A stretch of 64,000 nucleotides of DNA from Dendrocalamus latiflorus. Lineage: Eukaryota; Streptophyta; Magnoliopsida; Poales; Poaceae. Position numbers and translations under genes: made by a program. This document shows positions 11,398-24,231 of this stretch, in pieces. Each line of letters opens with the position of its first letter. The stretch's first letter is position 1. The DNA lies in the NCBI GenBank assembly GCA_017311315.1, contig CM029669.1, positions 14,510,485 through 14,574,484 of the forward strand, given 5' to 3'. Under the pieces are notes generated by a model. It saw only the letters and a list, made by a program, of their open reading frames with translations. It was not told where the DNA came from and searched no databases.

Positions 11398-14300
11398 ATG
11401 GTAAAGGATGGCTCCCCTTTAATCATTGACATCAAGTTAGATGGTTCCAACTACTGGGAGTGGGCTTTATTGACCATGATAGTTGTGAGGGCAATTGGTC
11501 TTGAGGATCACCTTAATGATGATCCTCTCCATTCAAAGGCTGATGATGCCATCAAGAAGGCATGGAAAAAGGCTGGTGCTAAGGTGATGGGAGCCCTGGT
11601 TCTGAGTGTTGTTCCTTCGCTTCAGATGAGTCTTGAGCATCACCATTCCACCAAAGAGATATGGAAGTATCTTGAACATTGATATCTTCAACCTAGTGGA
11701 GTACTTCGTTTATCCTTGCTGCAAAGTTTGCATAATCTTCAACAGTAGGACATGTCCATAGAGGAGTACTATAGAGCCTTCACTCGCATCACCAGTCAGC
11801 TTGCCTCTATGACTCCAAAGAGTCACTTTGGATGTGAGTCTTGTATGGCTAAAGAAAAGCATGAGAATCAGACCTTCATGTTTCAGTTTATGATGGGTTT
11901 TAGGTAAGAGTTTAAGTACAATCACACTCAGTTACTTGGCTGCCCAACTCTTCCTACCTTGGATGATGCTCTTGCTCGTCTGATTGCTTAGGAGACATGT
12001 CTCACTCTCTTGCTACACCTACTGCACTGATGAATCACACCAGTGTTCTTGCCTCTTAGCACCGAGGTTCTTCCTTAGTGTGTTCCTATTGTAAGAAGTC
12101 GAGACATACATCTGATCGATGTTTTGCCCTTCATCCCGAGATGTTGGCTGAGTACCGCAGGGGGTTTCCTTTGTAGCACCATCGTGGATCTACTAGGAAG
12201 ACCTCCACCGCTGTAGTCCTTGAGTCAGAGCCTTCTGTGAAGAGTGCCTTAGTTTTAGCTGCTTCTCAGTCTGCTTCTGGTGCCGTTCAACCTTGGGTAC
12301 TTGATTCAGGGGCTTCTTTTCATGTGACTTCTGATTATTCTTAGCTTGTGTCCCGCCAGCCAGTGAAGGACAGTCCATCCATTCAGATTGCTGATGGTAC
12401 ATCTTGTTCTGTTACACATCAGGGTTCTCTTGCCACATCCAAGTTTTCTATTTATGCTATTTCTTTTGTTCCATAGCTGTCCATGAATCTTATGTTTGTT
12501 GGTTAGCTGGCTGATATGAATTATTTAATTGGTTTTGATGACACTTCTTGTTATGTGCAGGATCGTCAGAGCAAAAGGGTGATTGTGCCTCTATGTTCTT
12601 GACACCTTACATCTTTCAGCTTCTGCAACATTTGTCACTTCCATTGCTGCCACTCCAGTGTCCTCTTTTGCCCAGTGGCGTCATCACTTAGGTCATCTAT
12701 GTGGTTCTTGGTTGTCCACTTTAGCTCAGCTGGGTGTTTTAGGTTGTGTTACTGTAGATACTAATTTCCATTGTAAATGTTGCAAGCTAGGCAAATAGAT
12801 ATAGCTTCCATACCCTTTCAACACTACTTATTCTAGTCACCCTTTTGATTTGGTGCACTCATATGTATGGGGTCCTTCACCTTTTGTTTCGAAGGGTGGT
12901 CACAAACACTGTTATATTTGTTGATGATTACTCTCGATATACTTAGGGTTTATTTCATGAAGCATCATTCTTAATTGATTTCTATATATCAGGCTTTTGC
13001 CCGCATGGTTCATACATATTTTTCTAGTGCTATTCGTGTTTTTCATTTTGACTTAGGAGGGGAGTACCTATCCACAGTCTTTCGTGAGTTTCTCTCTTTT
13101 GAAGGCACTCTTCCTCAGCTATCATGTCAAGTTGCCCATGCTCAGAATGGTGTTGCTGAGCATAAGCATCGTCATATTATTGAGACAACTCGCACTCTTA
13201 TGATTTCCCCTTTTGTTTCTGCTCATTTCTAGGGTGAAGCTGTTTCAATAGCTGTTTATCTCATTAATCTTCAGCCTTCTTCTCGCCTTCAAGGCAAGTG
13301 CTCTAGTGAAATTCTGTTTGGTTCTCATCCCAAGTATGACCACCTTCGTGTTTTGGCTATACCTACTATGTTCTCTTAGCACCTCATGAGCGTACCAAAT
13401 TGACTGCTCAGTCTGTTAATGTGTTTTTCATGCGTATAATCTTGAGCATAAGGGCTATCATCGTTATGATCCCTCTGCTTATCGCATTCGGTTTTCTCGA
13501 GATGTCACATTTGCTGAGGATCAACCTTTCTTCTATTCTTCTTCCATTCAATCATCATCTTTAGCTTCCTTAGAGAGTACCTCGTTTCTTTCTCTTCCAC
13601 CTATCCTCCCTCCAGATGAGTCAGTTTCTGATCTCCCGTCATCATCTCTATCACCAGAGTCACTGTCCCAAGTTTCTCCCTCTCCCTCACCAGCTCCTCC
13701 TTTAGATATTTTTTCTTTCCATTATAGTCATCATCCCAGAATTTCATCTAATTCTAAGCCTCTTATTCCTTTTACTTTTGCTCCCCCGGTTAATACTACT
13801 AATCCCTGCACCGATGACTCCTCTCAAACATCAAGGTATGCTCTTTATGATCGTTCTTCCATTAAGATTCTAAACAGATATGGTTTCTTTGCAGGAGCAG
13901 CTCATGAGCCTAGTACTTATCAGGAGGCAGTTCTACTACCTGAGTAGCAGCTAGCTATGTATGAGGAGCTTGTAGCCCTAAAGGGTACTAGTACGTGGGA
14001 TTTAGTACCATTACCTTCTCAGTCAGTCCCTATCATGTGCAAATGGGTGTAAAAGGTAAAAATCAGATCATATGGTTCTATGGGTCGCTATAAAGCTTGA
14101 CTTGTTGCTAGAGGTTTTCAGCAAACTCATGGTCAAGACTATGATGAGACCTTTGCTCCAGTTGCTCACATGACGATAATTCACACTTTGATTACTATAG
14201 CTGTTGTTCGGTCATGGAAAATCTCTCAAATGGATGTTAAAAATGCCTTTCTTCACGGTAATCTACATGAGGAAGTCTACATGGAGCCATCTCCTGGTGT

Positions 14301-15350
14301 TGAGTCTCAATTTGGACATGTATGTTGCCTTCGAAAGGCTCTCCATGGGCTCAATTTATCTATGTGGTTTGAGCTGCTGGCTTCTCTCTTAGTGGACATG
14401 ACCCTGTGCTCTTTATTCACACCTCTAAGCGTGGGCATACATTGCTTCTGCTCTATGCAGATGACATGTTGATTACTGGAGATGATTCTAAAATACATTG
14501 CCTTTGTTAAGCATAAATTGAGTGAGCAGTTCAAGATGTCAAATCTGGATCCCTTAGTTACTTTATGGGAATTGAGGTTGATTATACTGATGATGGCTCC
14601 TATATCTCTTAGCATCGGTACACTCAAGATTTGATCTCTCGCTTAGGTCTTACTGATACACGCACTGCTGCTACACCTATGGAGCTCCACTGCAGCTGTG
14701 TCCTACTGATGGCACCCCTCTTGAGGATTCCTCTCGCTACAGGCATCTTGTAGGTAGCCTTGTGTATCTTATTGTGATTAGGCCTGATATTGCTCATGTA
14801 GTTCATGTTCTAAGCCAATTTGTCAGCGCTCCTACCTTAGTTCATTATAGTCACTTACTTCACGTACTTCGGTACTTAAGGGGACAACATCTCGTCATTT
14901 CTTTTATGCTCACTCTAATAAGCTTCAGTTTCATGCTTACTCCGACTCCACCTAGGCTAGTGATCCTATTGACCATCGCTCAGTCACTGGTTATTGTCTT
15001 TTTCTTGGCACCTCCCTCATTGCCTGTATGTCCAAGAAATAGACTGTAGTGTCCCGTTTCAGCACTGAGGCTGAGCTTCGAGCCCTTGCCACTACCACAT
15101 CAGAGATCGTGTGGCTTCGGTAGCTTTTGGCTGATCTTGGTGTTACGTGTGATGCACTCACATCCCTTCTTTGTGACAGTATTGCTGCTATTCAGATTGT
15201 AAATGATTCTGTCAAGCATGAGCTAACCAAGCATATTGGAGTGGATGCTTCATTTATTCATTTTCATTGCCAATAATCAACTATTCGTCTCCAATATGTT
15301 CCTTTGGAGCTTCAAGTGGCAGATTTCTTCATGAAGGCTTAAACTGAGAA
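11398..15350 (+). pseudogene. Copia-2 Gag-Pol remnant
   Basis: Gag begins at 11398 (KLDGSNYWEWALLTMI; open until a stop at about 11680) and continues to a knuckle CSYCKKSRHTSDRC (about 12081-12122). The protease motif WVLDSGASFHVTSD is at about 12295-12336. Integrase pieces include GHLCGSW (about 12690), FDLGGEY (about 13050) and HAQNGVAEHKHRHI (about 13138-13180). RT pieces include QMDVKNAFLHGNLHEEVYM (about 14230-14285) and LLYADDMLITG (about 14450-14480). The RNase H remnant lies at about 14930-15330. At least a dozen stops, several at glutamine positions of the family, and frameshifts exclude function. Confidence 0.85.
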
Positions 15351-15414
15351 CACCATAGGCTTCATGTTCTCAAACTCAATGTACTAGATCCACCTTAAGT
15401 TTGGGGGGAGAGGG

Positions 15415-15537
15415 TGTTAGAGTATCTCTTTGAGTATAAAGCCCATGAGGCCCATAACCCATGTGGCTCATAACCATTGTATATACCTCCTGTACAATCA
15501 ACAGTAAATATATATATATACTGAATTCTACTACTCA
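15415..15537 (+). repeat. Copia-2 3' LTR (short)
   Basis: It starts TGTTAGAGTATCTC directly after the purine tract and plausibly ends at ...CTACTCA. A LTR of about 120 bp is short for copia elements. The right end is estimated because no second LTR is available for comparison. Confidence 0.55.
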
Positions 15538-16016
15538 GATAGAGGACCTTAATTTGCCTCTACTTGCGGTTGGCCCCAATGAGTAGGGCACTCGAGGTAA
15601 GCCACCAACTCCAGCCGCCCCTCCCATAAGTTCATGAAGACCACAACGCAATGTAACTTGCTTCTCTTTTGTTGTCACCGAGAATATGCCCTCATGTATC
15701 TTTCTATGCTTTGTTGTTTCTGCCTTCTTCTTTCATGTTGTCACCAAGGATGTGTCCTCGTGTACTTGTATCGTCCTCTACTACAAATGTTTACCTGCAG
15801 CTGTAGTTGTCACCAAGGTCGCGTCCTCTATTTCCGGCCTCTGTTGGCTGGCTACTACCACATGATTCTTCTCTTTGGATGTTGCCTCTGCATGCAAAAC
15901 TGAGAACAATGAGTTCATGCAACTGCTTCATGTTTTGTCTATGTGTGCTCAAGTAAGTTTCAGCCTTCTCATCTACATGCATCTTCATCTCTACAAGTCA
16001 CCACCATTTCTCTTCC
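15538..16016 (+). other. Leader-like stretch before the LINE, with three degenerate direct repeats
   Basis: No reading frame of substance. Three degenerate copies of TTGTCACCAAGGATGTGTCC occur at about 15675-15697, 15739-15761 and 15809-15830, spaced roughly 65-70 bp apart. The position just upstream of the LINE start codon suggests a LINE 5' UTR, but the 5' boundary of the LINE is not visible. Confidence 0.4.
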
Positions 16017-18262
16017 ATGGCGCAAAGAAATTGCATAGTACTCAATTGGAACATCAGAGGGTTGAACACTATTGCTAGGAAAATGTAATTCATGAGCTAG
16101 TTCAAAGCACAAGAAGCTCTATAGTCTGCCTATAGGAAACAAAGTTAGCGGACATCGATAGAACCATAGTAATCAAGACCCTGGGCTTAATTTTTGCCAA
16201 TAACTTTTGCTACTTACCAACTCAGCAAACAAGAGGGGATTCTCCTAGCTTGCTCGGAAAACCACTTCGCTCTATCACAACAACATCCACTGTAATCTCC
16301 ATTACCGCCACCTTAACCATGAAAGATGATGGAACAAGATGGTCCATCGTGGGTGTCTATGGCCCTCAATATGATGACCAAAAACTCTAATTCTTGCAAG
16401 ACCTTCATAATCTGCCACTGACCTTGAACCATTGCAAGTGGCTAGTACTTGGCGATTTCAACATGATCTACTAAGTGGCAGACAAAAGCAATGACATCCT
16501 CAACAAAACGTTTGATGATGGCATTCAAAGCAGCCTTAAACCACATCAAACTAAAAGAGATTGGTTTGTCTAGCAAAAATTCACATAGTGCAATGAGAGG
16601 GAAAACCCAACCCACAGAAGGATTGATGGGTGTTTTGCACAACCAGCTAGGACCTACTTTTCCCTTCTTCCATCCTCCACGCCCTCTCAACTGTCATCTC
16701 TGACCACACATCACTTCTTCTTCATGGGGAACTCGACAGAAAGCCTGCCAATATGGTCTAGTTTGAAAACCATTGGACCAAACTTGAGGGCTTCATGGAC
16801 ACGGTCTGAGAAGCATGGAACAAACACATGCAGTCACGGAATGCCATCAAAAGGTTGCATATCAAGCTCTATCGCACTGCAAAGGCACTTAAATGCTAGG
16901 CATGACTAACAGTGGGGAACAACAAATTACAACTAGCCATTATGAAAGAGGTCATCCTTCAGTTGGACAAGGCCCAAGAATACCATTCTCTCTCGACGCA
17001 AGAAAGGCAACTTTGTCTCCATCTCAAAGCGAGATGCCTTGCTCTAGCATCCATGGAAATGGCATGGGTAAGACAAAAATCTAGGCTAATGTGGATTAAG
17101 TAAGGAGATGCAAACACCAAAATTTTCCAACCGAAGGCCAATGCTAGAAGAAGAAAGAACCACATCCAATTTCTGCAAATGGACATGGGTCTAGCCACCT
17201 CAAGGTAAGAAAAAGAAGCAGACAACTTCTACCATTTCAACACTCACCTCGTTCATCCTGAGAATAGAGGAATGATCATCGATTGGAATTCTTTAAATTA
17301 CCATCATCATGATCTCGATCACCTAGAAAACCTCTTTGATGAGCAAGAAGTCAAGGACACGGTTTTCTTTATGCCCTTAAAGAAAGCGCTAGGCCCGAAT
17401 GGCTATACCGGTTAGTTTTATAAAAGTTTGTTGGGATATCGCAAGGAAGATTTAGTGCTAGTTTTTTTTGAACAATTGTATGATCTCCGTGGGGAGCAGT
17501 TCATGCTAATAAACAAGGGAAACATCATTCTCCTACCGAAAAAGGAAGATGCAAACAAGATAACAGACTAACGGCCGATTAGCATCATCCTCTGTGTTGG
17601 CAAGATCTTCTCTAAGCTCCTAGCAAATCATCTGGCACCCTACTTGAACTCAATCGTCTTGCAAAGTCAAAGTGCTTTCATAAAAAAAAGATGCATCCAA
17701 GATAATTTCCTAACACATGAAATGTGGTATGGGACCTCCACAAACATAAAATCCCCTCCCTTTTTCTCATGTTGGATATAGCAAAAGTTTTTGATTCCAT
17801 TCACTAGGGATATTTGCTAGAGGTGCTAGAACAAATTAGATTTGAACATAGATGGAGAGACTGGGTGGCCATCATGCTTGGTTCAACAACCTCCAAAGTG
17901 CTCTTAAATGGCCTACAAGGGTGTAATTTCCACCATGGGTGCCAAGGGGTTTGGCAAAGTGATCCGATTTCCCCTATGCTATTCGTCCTTGAAATCAACC
18001 CTCTACAAAAGATCATTGATCGTGCAACTTGTCAAGGAATTTTCTCCCCAATCCTCTCATGGATAGTGAAGATGAGAACATCCCTTTACACAGATGATGC
18101 AGCAATTTTTATCAACTCGGTCAAAGATGAGATCAATGCCATCCAGCAGATTCTACAGATCTCTGGAATGTGACCAGTCTGGTAACCAACCTCCAAAAAG
18201 TGCAGTCTACCCAATTATATGTGACAATATTGACATCTAGGATACGCTAGAGCCTTTCCTAG
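16017..18262 (+). pseudogene. LINE (non-LTR retrotransposon) ORF2, 5' part: endonuclease and RT
   Basis: ATG at 16017 is followed by the APE-type endonuclease start (VLNWNIRGLN, about 16036-16065) and the CL*ETK motif, where the expected Q is TAG (16133-16135). RT blocks follow: GPNGYTG (about 17395), RPISIILCVGKIFSKLLA (about 17573-17625), SAFIKKRCIQDNF (about 17670-17710), SDPISPMLFVLEI (about 17960) and YTDDAAIF (about 18090-18113), where the usual YADD has T. Many stops and frameshifts make it a pseudogene. The ORF breaks at 18262, where the Tat LTR begins, and resumes at 44889. The encoded activity would be target-primed reverse transcription. Confidence 0.88.
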
Positions 18263-18894
18263 TGATAAGGATTGAATAAATTTCTAAATATGGCTTCAAT
18301 ATTTAGTTAAGGACAAAGGACCTTTGTGGTCATAAAACTCCAGAGGTTGCCTCCCAAGTACCCTAGTCGGAGAAACACCGGGCATGTCACCTGACTGGAT
18401 GACTGCTCGACGATTTTATGAACTAGTACCAAGACCTGATTCCAGGATATTCCTTCTGTGTAGTGGATAACACACATGTCTTATCCACTCCACATAGCAT
18501 GATGTTTCAACCCCGAGTCTCTAACAACAACTACTATGCGGTTGTTTTCTATGTTCATCTCCCACAAATGACAATCGATGATTAGGTGTTCTATCTCTAA
18601 CAATAACTACCTTCCTGACCAGACACATTGGTTCCATAAGGCGTCTTCCCTAGCGGATAATTGGCGTCTCTTCATTGGTATTTAAGGTTGGATAAGAGAA
18701 GATAGAAGGATGATCAATGTGTTCAAAATAATACAATTCACATGCCATTTAATTCAGTGTAATTAGGGCTAGTTTCATGCCTTGTTGAAGGCACCCTGTA
18801 ACTAGTTCATAGTAATAAAGAGCATCCCTGTTCTCTTTTAAGGATTTCAACCATCTCATATTATTTTGTAAGATCAGCGACTCGATCATCGACA
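18263..18894 (+). repeat. Tat element 5' LTR (632 bp)
   Basis: It begins TGATAAGGATTG and ends CATCGACA. It aligns along its length with 44253-44888, with many substitutions. Short open frames within it have no meaning. Confidence 0.88.
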
Positions 18895-18896
18895 GC

Positions 18897-18914
18897 TGGC
18901 ACCATTTATGGGGA
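18897..18914 (+). other. Tat element primer binding site
   Basis: TGGCACCATTTATGGGGA follows the LTR by two bases. It resembles a decayed form of the TGGCGCC-type primer site typical of Tat-lineage gypsy elements. Confidence 0.6.
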
Positions 18915-20778
18915 CGAAGGCGTTGAATCCTTGAAGTTTTTTCTTCATTCAGCAATCCTCATCCTTCTCTGTTCCTTGTTGTCATTGCTCATGCGATCAT
19001 AGCAGGAACCTGGGACAAAGCGAACTGGTTTGACATGGCAGACTATGCTGACCTCGACATGGACGTATGCATCTGTGCCATAGAACATGATGCCTCATCA
19101 TCATCATCCTCTTCCATTCCAAGCTCACTTCTCACTGAAAATGGCAAGATCGATTGGATGGAAAAAGATTCGCCTCCCTTGTCAACAATGCTCCTGGAGG
19201 AATCGATTGTTCTAACCTGGTCAGAATACCTAAGCACCTCTGCCAGCCCAGTGCTTCTGACCAGTGATAAGAGTGCAATGCCATGACTTGAGGGTTAGAG
19301 TACTCTCAATACAGTCGTGGATGACCACTATTGATCAATGGAACCTATGTATTTCAGGAGTTGATAGGCACTTGGTTGTAGTGTCAATGCAGTTACCTCT
19401 AGTAGAGAGTCGGGTGAAGATGATAACATTCAGCATCTAATCGATAATCCATCAGATTAGGTTGAGTCCACCACAAAACTCACTAGAGGTGGTGATTTCT
19501 AATTGTTCCCCATCATGGAGGCACAAAATTAACACAATCGATGATGTCGATCCAAATGCTGTGCACAATTCTTCACAACAGGACCCATCAAGTCCCATTG
19601 GCCGAATAGTGCAAATGCTCCTACGTCACCTCGAGAGGACGTAAGCAACATAACTGGTAGAATTGATTAGCTAATCCACCCGCTTCTACCCCATCGCGCC
19701 TGATGGGTCGAACGGGACATGCTGGGGGTTCAGAGAGGAACTCGAGTCATTGTACCCCCTCCGCAAACACGAATCCTCCGAGGCCAAACTCTGGGATATG
19801 CTCAGGTTGTAGGTCATGTTTTAGAAATCCTTCAGTAGACCATGCAGCATACAGAGATGTATAGCAAACAAAGGAACTCACATAGTCATACTCTGACTTT
19901 GTCTGAGCATTCCTCTCTTAGTAGAAGCCAATGTGGTCACACTAGAAATAATCCAACAGCTGGCACAAGACCTCCTTAAAGATTCTGACAAGGGAGTCAT
20001 GAGGAAAGATGGCTCTTCAATGAAGCCACTCATACCCCTCATTACGTGGAACGAACACTTGGATTGGGTGATTTGTGGCATCACCTAAACCAAATAACTA
20101 CTTGGAGACACTATGCAAGTGTCCACGATCTGGTCAGAGCACCATTTTCTCTGTACAACTATTGGAAGAATCAGTCTCCAACTGACTACAATCCAACCCT
20201 TTCCAAAGAAGGCAACATGAATTGATCACAGGTTGTTGCGCTTTCTCAGTAGGCATTCAAGCAGTACGCTGGATGGATAGGTTCCGACCAACAAATCTAG
20301 AGAAATTCAATGGAACTCAAAACCCATTAGACTTTCTCCAGATTTACACCACTGCCATCAGAGCTTTAGGAGGCGATGATAATGTGATGGCAAACTATTT
20401 TCCCACAGTCCTCGAAGGGTCTGCCTGGTCGTGGTTGCTTAACCAATGGTCGAATTAATTTACACTTGGGACCAGCTCTGCGACCTATTGTTGTAAACTT
20501 TTAGGGAACGTATGACCGCCCTGGGAAAGAAGATGATCTCCAATGAATTTGGCAAGAACCCAATGAGACTCTTCGATAGTATACCAAGAGGTTTGTGTAG
20601 ATTCATAATTCTATTCAAGAGGTTGCATATTCATCTTGTCATTTAGGTTTTCAAAATTGGATTGAGGAACCAACGGTTTATGAAAGACATTGCAATGAAC
20701 CCTCCAAAAATGATCGTCGAGCTATTCGATATGGCCGATAAGTACACAGTCGCTAGTGAGGTGGTTAAATGGAACAAG
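18915..20778 (+). pseudogene. Tat element leader and gag, N-terminal part
   Basis: The clearest part is 20222-20457, which encodes a retrotransposon-Gag block with NPLDFLQIYTTAIRALGGDD and MANYFPTVLEGSAWSWLLNQ, motifs typical of Tat gag. Weak gag-like text continues to MIVELFDMADKYT (about 20711-20749). Upstream (19000-20200) are shorter fragments with many stops and no identifiable domain. Copia-3 interrupts the frame at 20778/20779. Confidence 0.75.
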
Positions 20779-22525
20779 TGTTGGATCAAAATTGGCAACA
20801 GAGGGGGGTGAATGTTGCTAATTAAAATTTTCTCCCCCTAAAGTGATCTCTTGAGATTTTTCTCACCAAAAGCTATAAAGCTATGATGAGAAATAACTCA
20901 TGCTTACTGGAGATCTAATCTGGACAGCAAACACAAGAACTCATTAATTAAACCAACAGAGATGAAGAGCTGACATCACAAAGTGCTCAGGCCGGTCTGA
21001 CCGCTCTCACACGACCGGTCTGACCGGTCCCGAGGCATCGGTCTGACCGCACTGGGGCCGGTCTGACCGCTGGCATATGGGCGGTCTGGCCGTCGGTATA
21101 ATACCGGTCAGACCGGCCCTAATTCCAGCAGGAGCCGACTGAAACTCTGAAGGACATAAAAAACTGAATCTTGCTTAAACCAGAGAAAGGGATGAAAGGA
21201 TTCTATTCTCCTTAGACCACAAGCTTAAGAAAATGTTCCAGATAGCCTTGGGACCCTTGAACTCCAAAGATTTCAACTAGAGAGCAAGAAATTTAGATTA
21301 TGACAAAAATCTGAAACTTTTGCAAGAACTGAACCAAAATCCAAATTACTCATTGATCTTGTATCCTTTGTTCATGAGCTTTTGCAATTATAAGCACTCA
21401 AAAGCCCAAATCTCAAGCCTTCTCCCAAAGGGAATCAAGGAGTTCCATCATCCCCTGCTTGAAAAACCCTAGAACTCAAATAGCAGAGGAGCAACTGATG
21501 AGGGCTTGAGAGATTACAGAAATCATTGAATCACCAACTTGATCTCAAAAATGGAATGGCCAAATGGCCTTTAGTCTTTCCCATCACAGAGAGATCAAGA
21601 AACAGCTAGAGGATAAAAGATTCAACTCAAGAACTCAAGAAAACTAAGCAAGAATAGAACATTTCAGAAACTGAAATTTATCACAAGGAAAGCCAGGAAA
21701 TGAGAATAGCCAACAAAATCATCCTTGTATTGATTGAGAGGAAGAACGATGAATGATTACATAGGGATTACAATCATCTCCTCACATCAAGAACACAAGA
21801 ACTCCTCTCATTTCTCAGAACCACACAGAAAGATAGGGAGCTATGGGAGACTAACAGAACACCTACTGCTCCATCTCACCAACCCTCACCAACTAAAGCC
21901 TCAAAGCAAAACAACCTTCCCAAAGGCCATTTTGACTAAAAGCAAAACCCTAAAAGCCATGCACTCCCCCCTCAAGACATGCATGCACCAGGAGACATTC
22001 CCTCCTTATATAGGCTTTGGCTAACGGGTCTCCAACCCGTTTTGCCCGCTAATTCCGAACGGAAACCGCTCCACTTGTGCAGCCTTGCGAAATTACCAAA
22101 TCGCCCCTCCTGCACCTTCCGTGAAGTTTCCTCGTTTCTTTCCATCCAAGCCTCGCAACCACCTCGAGTCCTCGCCGTCTTCGGCACACCTCGACCGTTC
22201 TGACCTCGGCACCGCCTGCGCCTAGTCCGGTCATCCCGTGCCTCGCCACGACTCCACCTCGACGTCCTGCGGCCATCACAGACAAGAAACACATCACATA
22301 GCTCCGCTCGACATATGTAGTCACAATTAGCATCAACAAATCGAACTCAAGCATAAAATGGCCCAAAAGCTCAAACGGGAGAAGAATATGCCTCAAGTCC
22401 GACTAACCAAACCCGACTGAGCCAAATGCCATCATGGCACGAAGCGCACAAACCACACTCAATCTTTCCAAACTACTTGTCAATTACTCATCACAAGCAT
22501 GTGGTCACCTCCATATGGTCTCTCA
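20779..22525 (-). repeat. Copia-3 3' LTR (1747 bp)
   Basis: It reads TGTTGGATC...TCTCTCA on the plus strand. A TATA box (CCTATATAAG on the minus strand, 22004-22013) is conserved in the other LTR. A cluster of CCGGTCTGACC-type motifs lies at about 20992-21120. Confidence 0.95.
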
Positions 22526-24231
22526 ATCTCCCCTTGATGAGTATATGGACAAACCAAGAAAAAGCGTAAAGTTGAGTTTGAAAATAAACAAGAGTCAAAC
22601 ATGGTCCAAAAAAGGAACAAAGAAGCTCATGACCATGTCGACAAAGGAGCAAAACAGAAAGAGCAAGTGTTTCTCAAAAGCTCCAATTGTCTTGAAAACG
22701 GCTTTTTCTCCACCATTCTCCCCCTTTTGGCAATAAAATCATCAAGGCGCAAGGAAGAGAATCAAACATGAGAATGGATGGAATGGCTAAAATTATTCAA
22801 TCTAAGCATTTAGAGCTATGAAGATTATCCAAAATGACCGTAAAGTATTACACCAAGCCATAACACATAAGTATGCTATCATGATCATGACAAAACATGT
22901 ATAATCAAGCTAAGCCAAATAAGTCACAATCTGAATTTTAGTCGAATTCCTTAGCATGTCAAGTCAACCATGAGTATAGTCTAGCTAGAGTTATCCAAAG
23001 ATGATGCAGGCCATGTCAATAAACTAAGTGGAACCAAGAAGCTAGTATTGAGTCAAATTAGAGTGCTACAAGTTCAAGAATGAGACATTTGTTCATACAC
23101 TTGTAAGTCTTGTAATTTTAGCAAATTGAGCACAATTGACATGTTTTTCTTTAGAAATTTCATAATTGTTTCCAACCAGATTTTTGTTTAATCATGTGCT
23201 AGATCTCAAGCCTTTTGCGACCACTCCAAGCGAGAAGCTTAAGAAGATGATCTTGGTCAACCAAAACTCCCCCTGAGTTCATGCTTAGTGCAATGGCAAG
23301 CCGTCTCATGAGAAAGAATTGGTGAGATCAGTTTTTTCACACAAAAGAGATCTTTTTGCATTTTCATGAACATAAGACTTGTACTAACTCATGCTTCATC
23401 AAGGAACTAACATAGCTCAATCTAAAGCTCAATATATATTCAAGACTCAACTCAGCGTATTTGACATGGCATGAATCATAAAAGGATAACTAAAGAGAGA
23501 CTAGTCTCAAGAGCTAACATGACATGAATTAGTTCAAGTTGAGCATTTTAAGCAACCTATCACGGCAAAGACTAAACTACACATATAATGTTATGATAAA
23601 TCTAGCAAGTCAGCACAGATCATGGCAAGATGTAATTCATTATAAACATGTCATAAATGGATAATAATCAAGGCTCCATGTAGTTATATTACAATGCAAA
23701 ATGCTAAAATACAAGAAAAACCAGCTCCCCCTCAACAAGTGATGCAACTTTTAGTTCAAGTTGAGTTATGACAATATTAAGACCCAGAAGCTCCGAAATG
23801 AACTCCCCCTGAACCAAAGCAATAAGATCGAGAAGCTGGCAAGAAAAGCAAAAAAGGCAGTCCTTAAAGCATAGATAAGATACAGAGGATACGATGGCTC
23901 AGACAGACTCTCATCTACCCCATATAACTCTAGAACTATCAACTGATCAACTAACACACTAAGGAGCAAACACGTACCCCGTCTACCCGAGGGTGGCCCA
24001 ACCCTCGCTAGAACCTATAAGAAGTGAGTGAGCTCAACCTAGTGAGAAGAGAAACAACTAATAAGCAGCATCCTAGAATCACAAGATGAGAGAAAGAAGT
24101 CTAAACAACTAGACGATAGAAGCACTCTAATCTATGCTAGGAGGACTAACCCATATGCACCCATATGCAATGCAACAAAAAGGAGTAAGAGCATAATAAA
24201 CATGATAAAACATAAAGAACAAAACTCCCCC
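22526..24231 (-). other. Copia-3 3' non-coding region
   Basis: SIRE-type elements can carry an env-like frame between pol and the 3' LTR, but none is visible here. Instead, purine-rich tracts resembling polypurine primers (GGGGGAG on the minus strand) recur at about 22531, 22727, 23268, 23728, 23804 and 24228. The rest is AT-rich sequence without a usable frame. Confidence 0.7.

Larger units (their letters stand above)
11244..15537 (+). mobile_element. Copia-2: decayed Ty1/copia relic, plus strand
   Basis: Gag, protease, integrase, RT and RNase H remains follow in the normal copia order, with a polypurine tract (GGGGGGAGAGGG, 15403-15414) and a short 3' LTR (15415 to about 15537). The 5' LTR and primer site are not found; Copia-1 lies directly upstream, so the 5' end was probably displaced or deleted. 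Many in-frame stops and frameshifts mark it as much older than Copia-1. The leader 11244-11397 holds no recognisable gene. Confidence 0.85.

Noticed and set aside
22049..22396. Arginine-rich frames in the Copia-3 LTRs (also at 29891-30208)
   Set aside because: They lie in the LTR leader downstream of the TATA box, match no family and change between the two LTRs.
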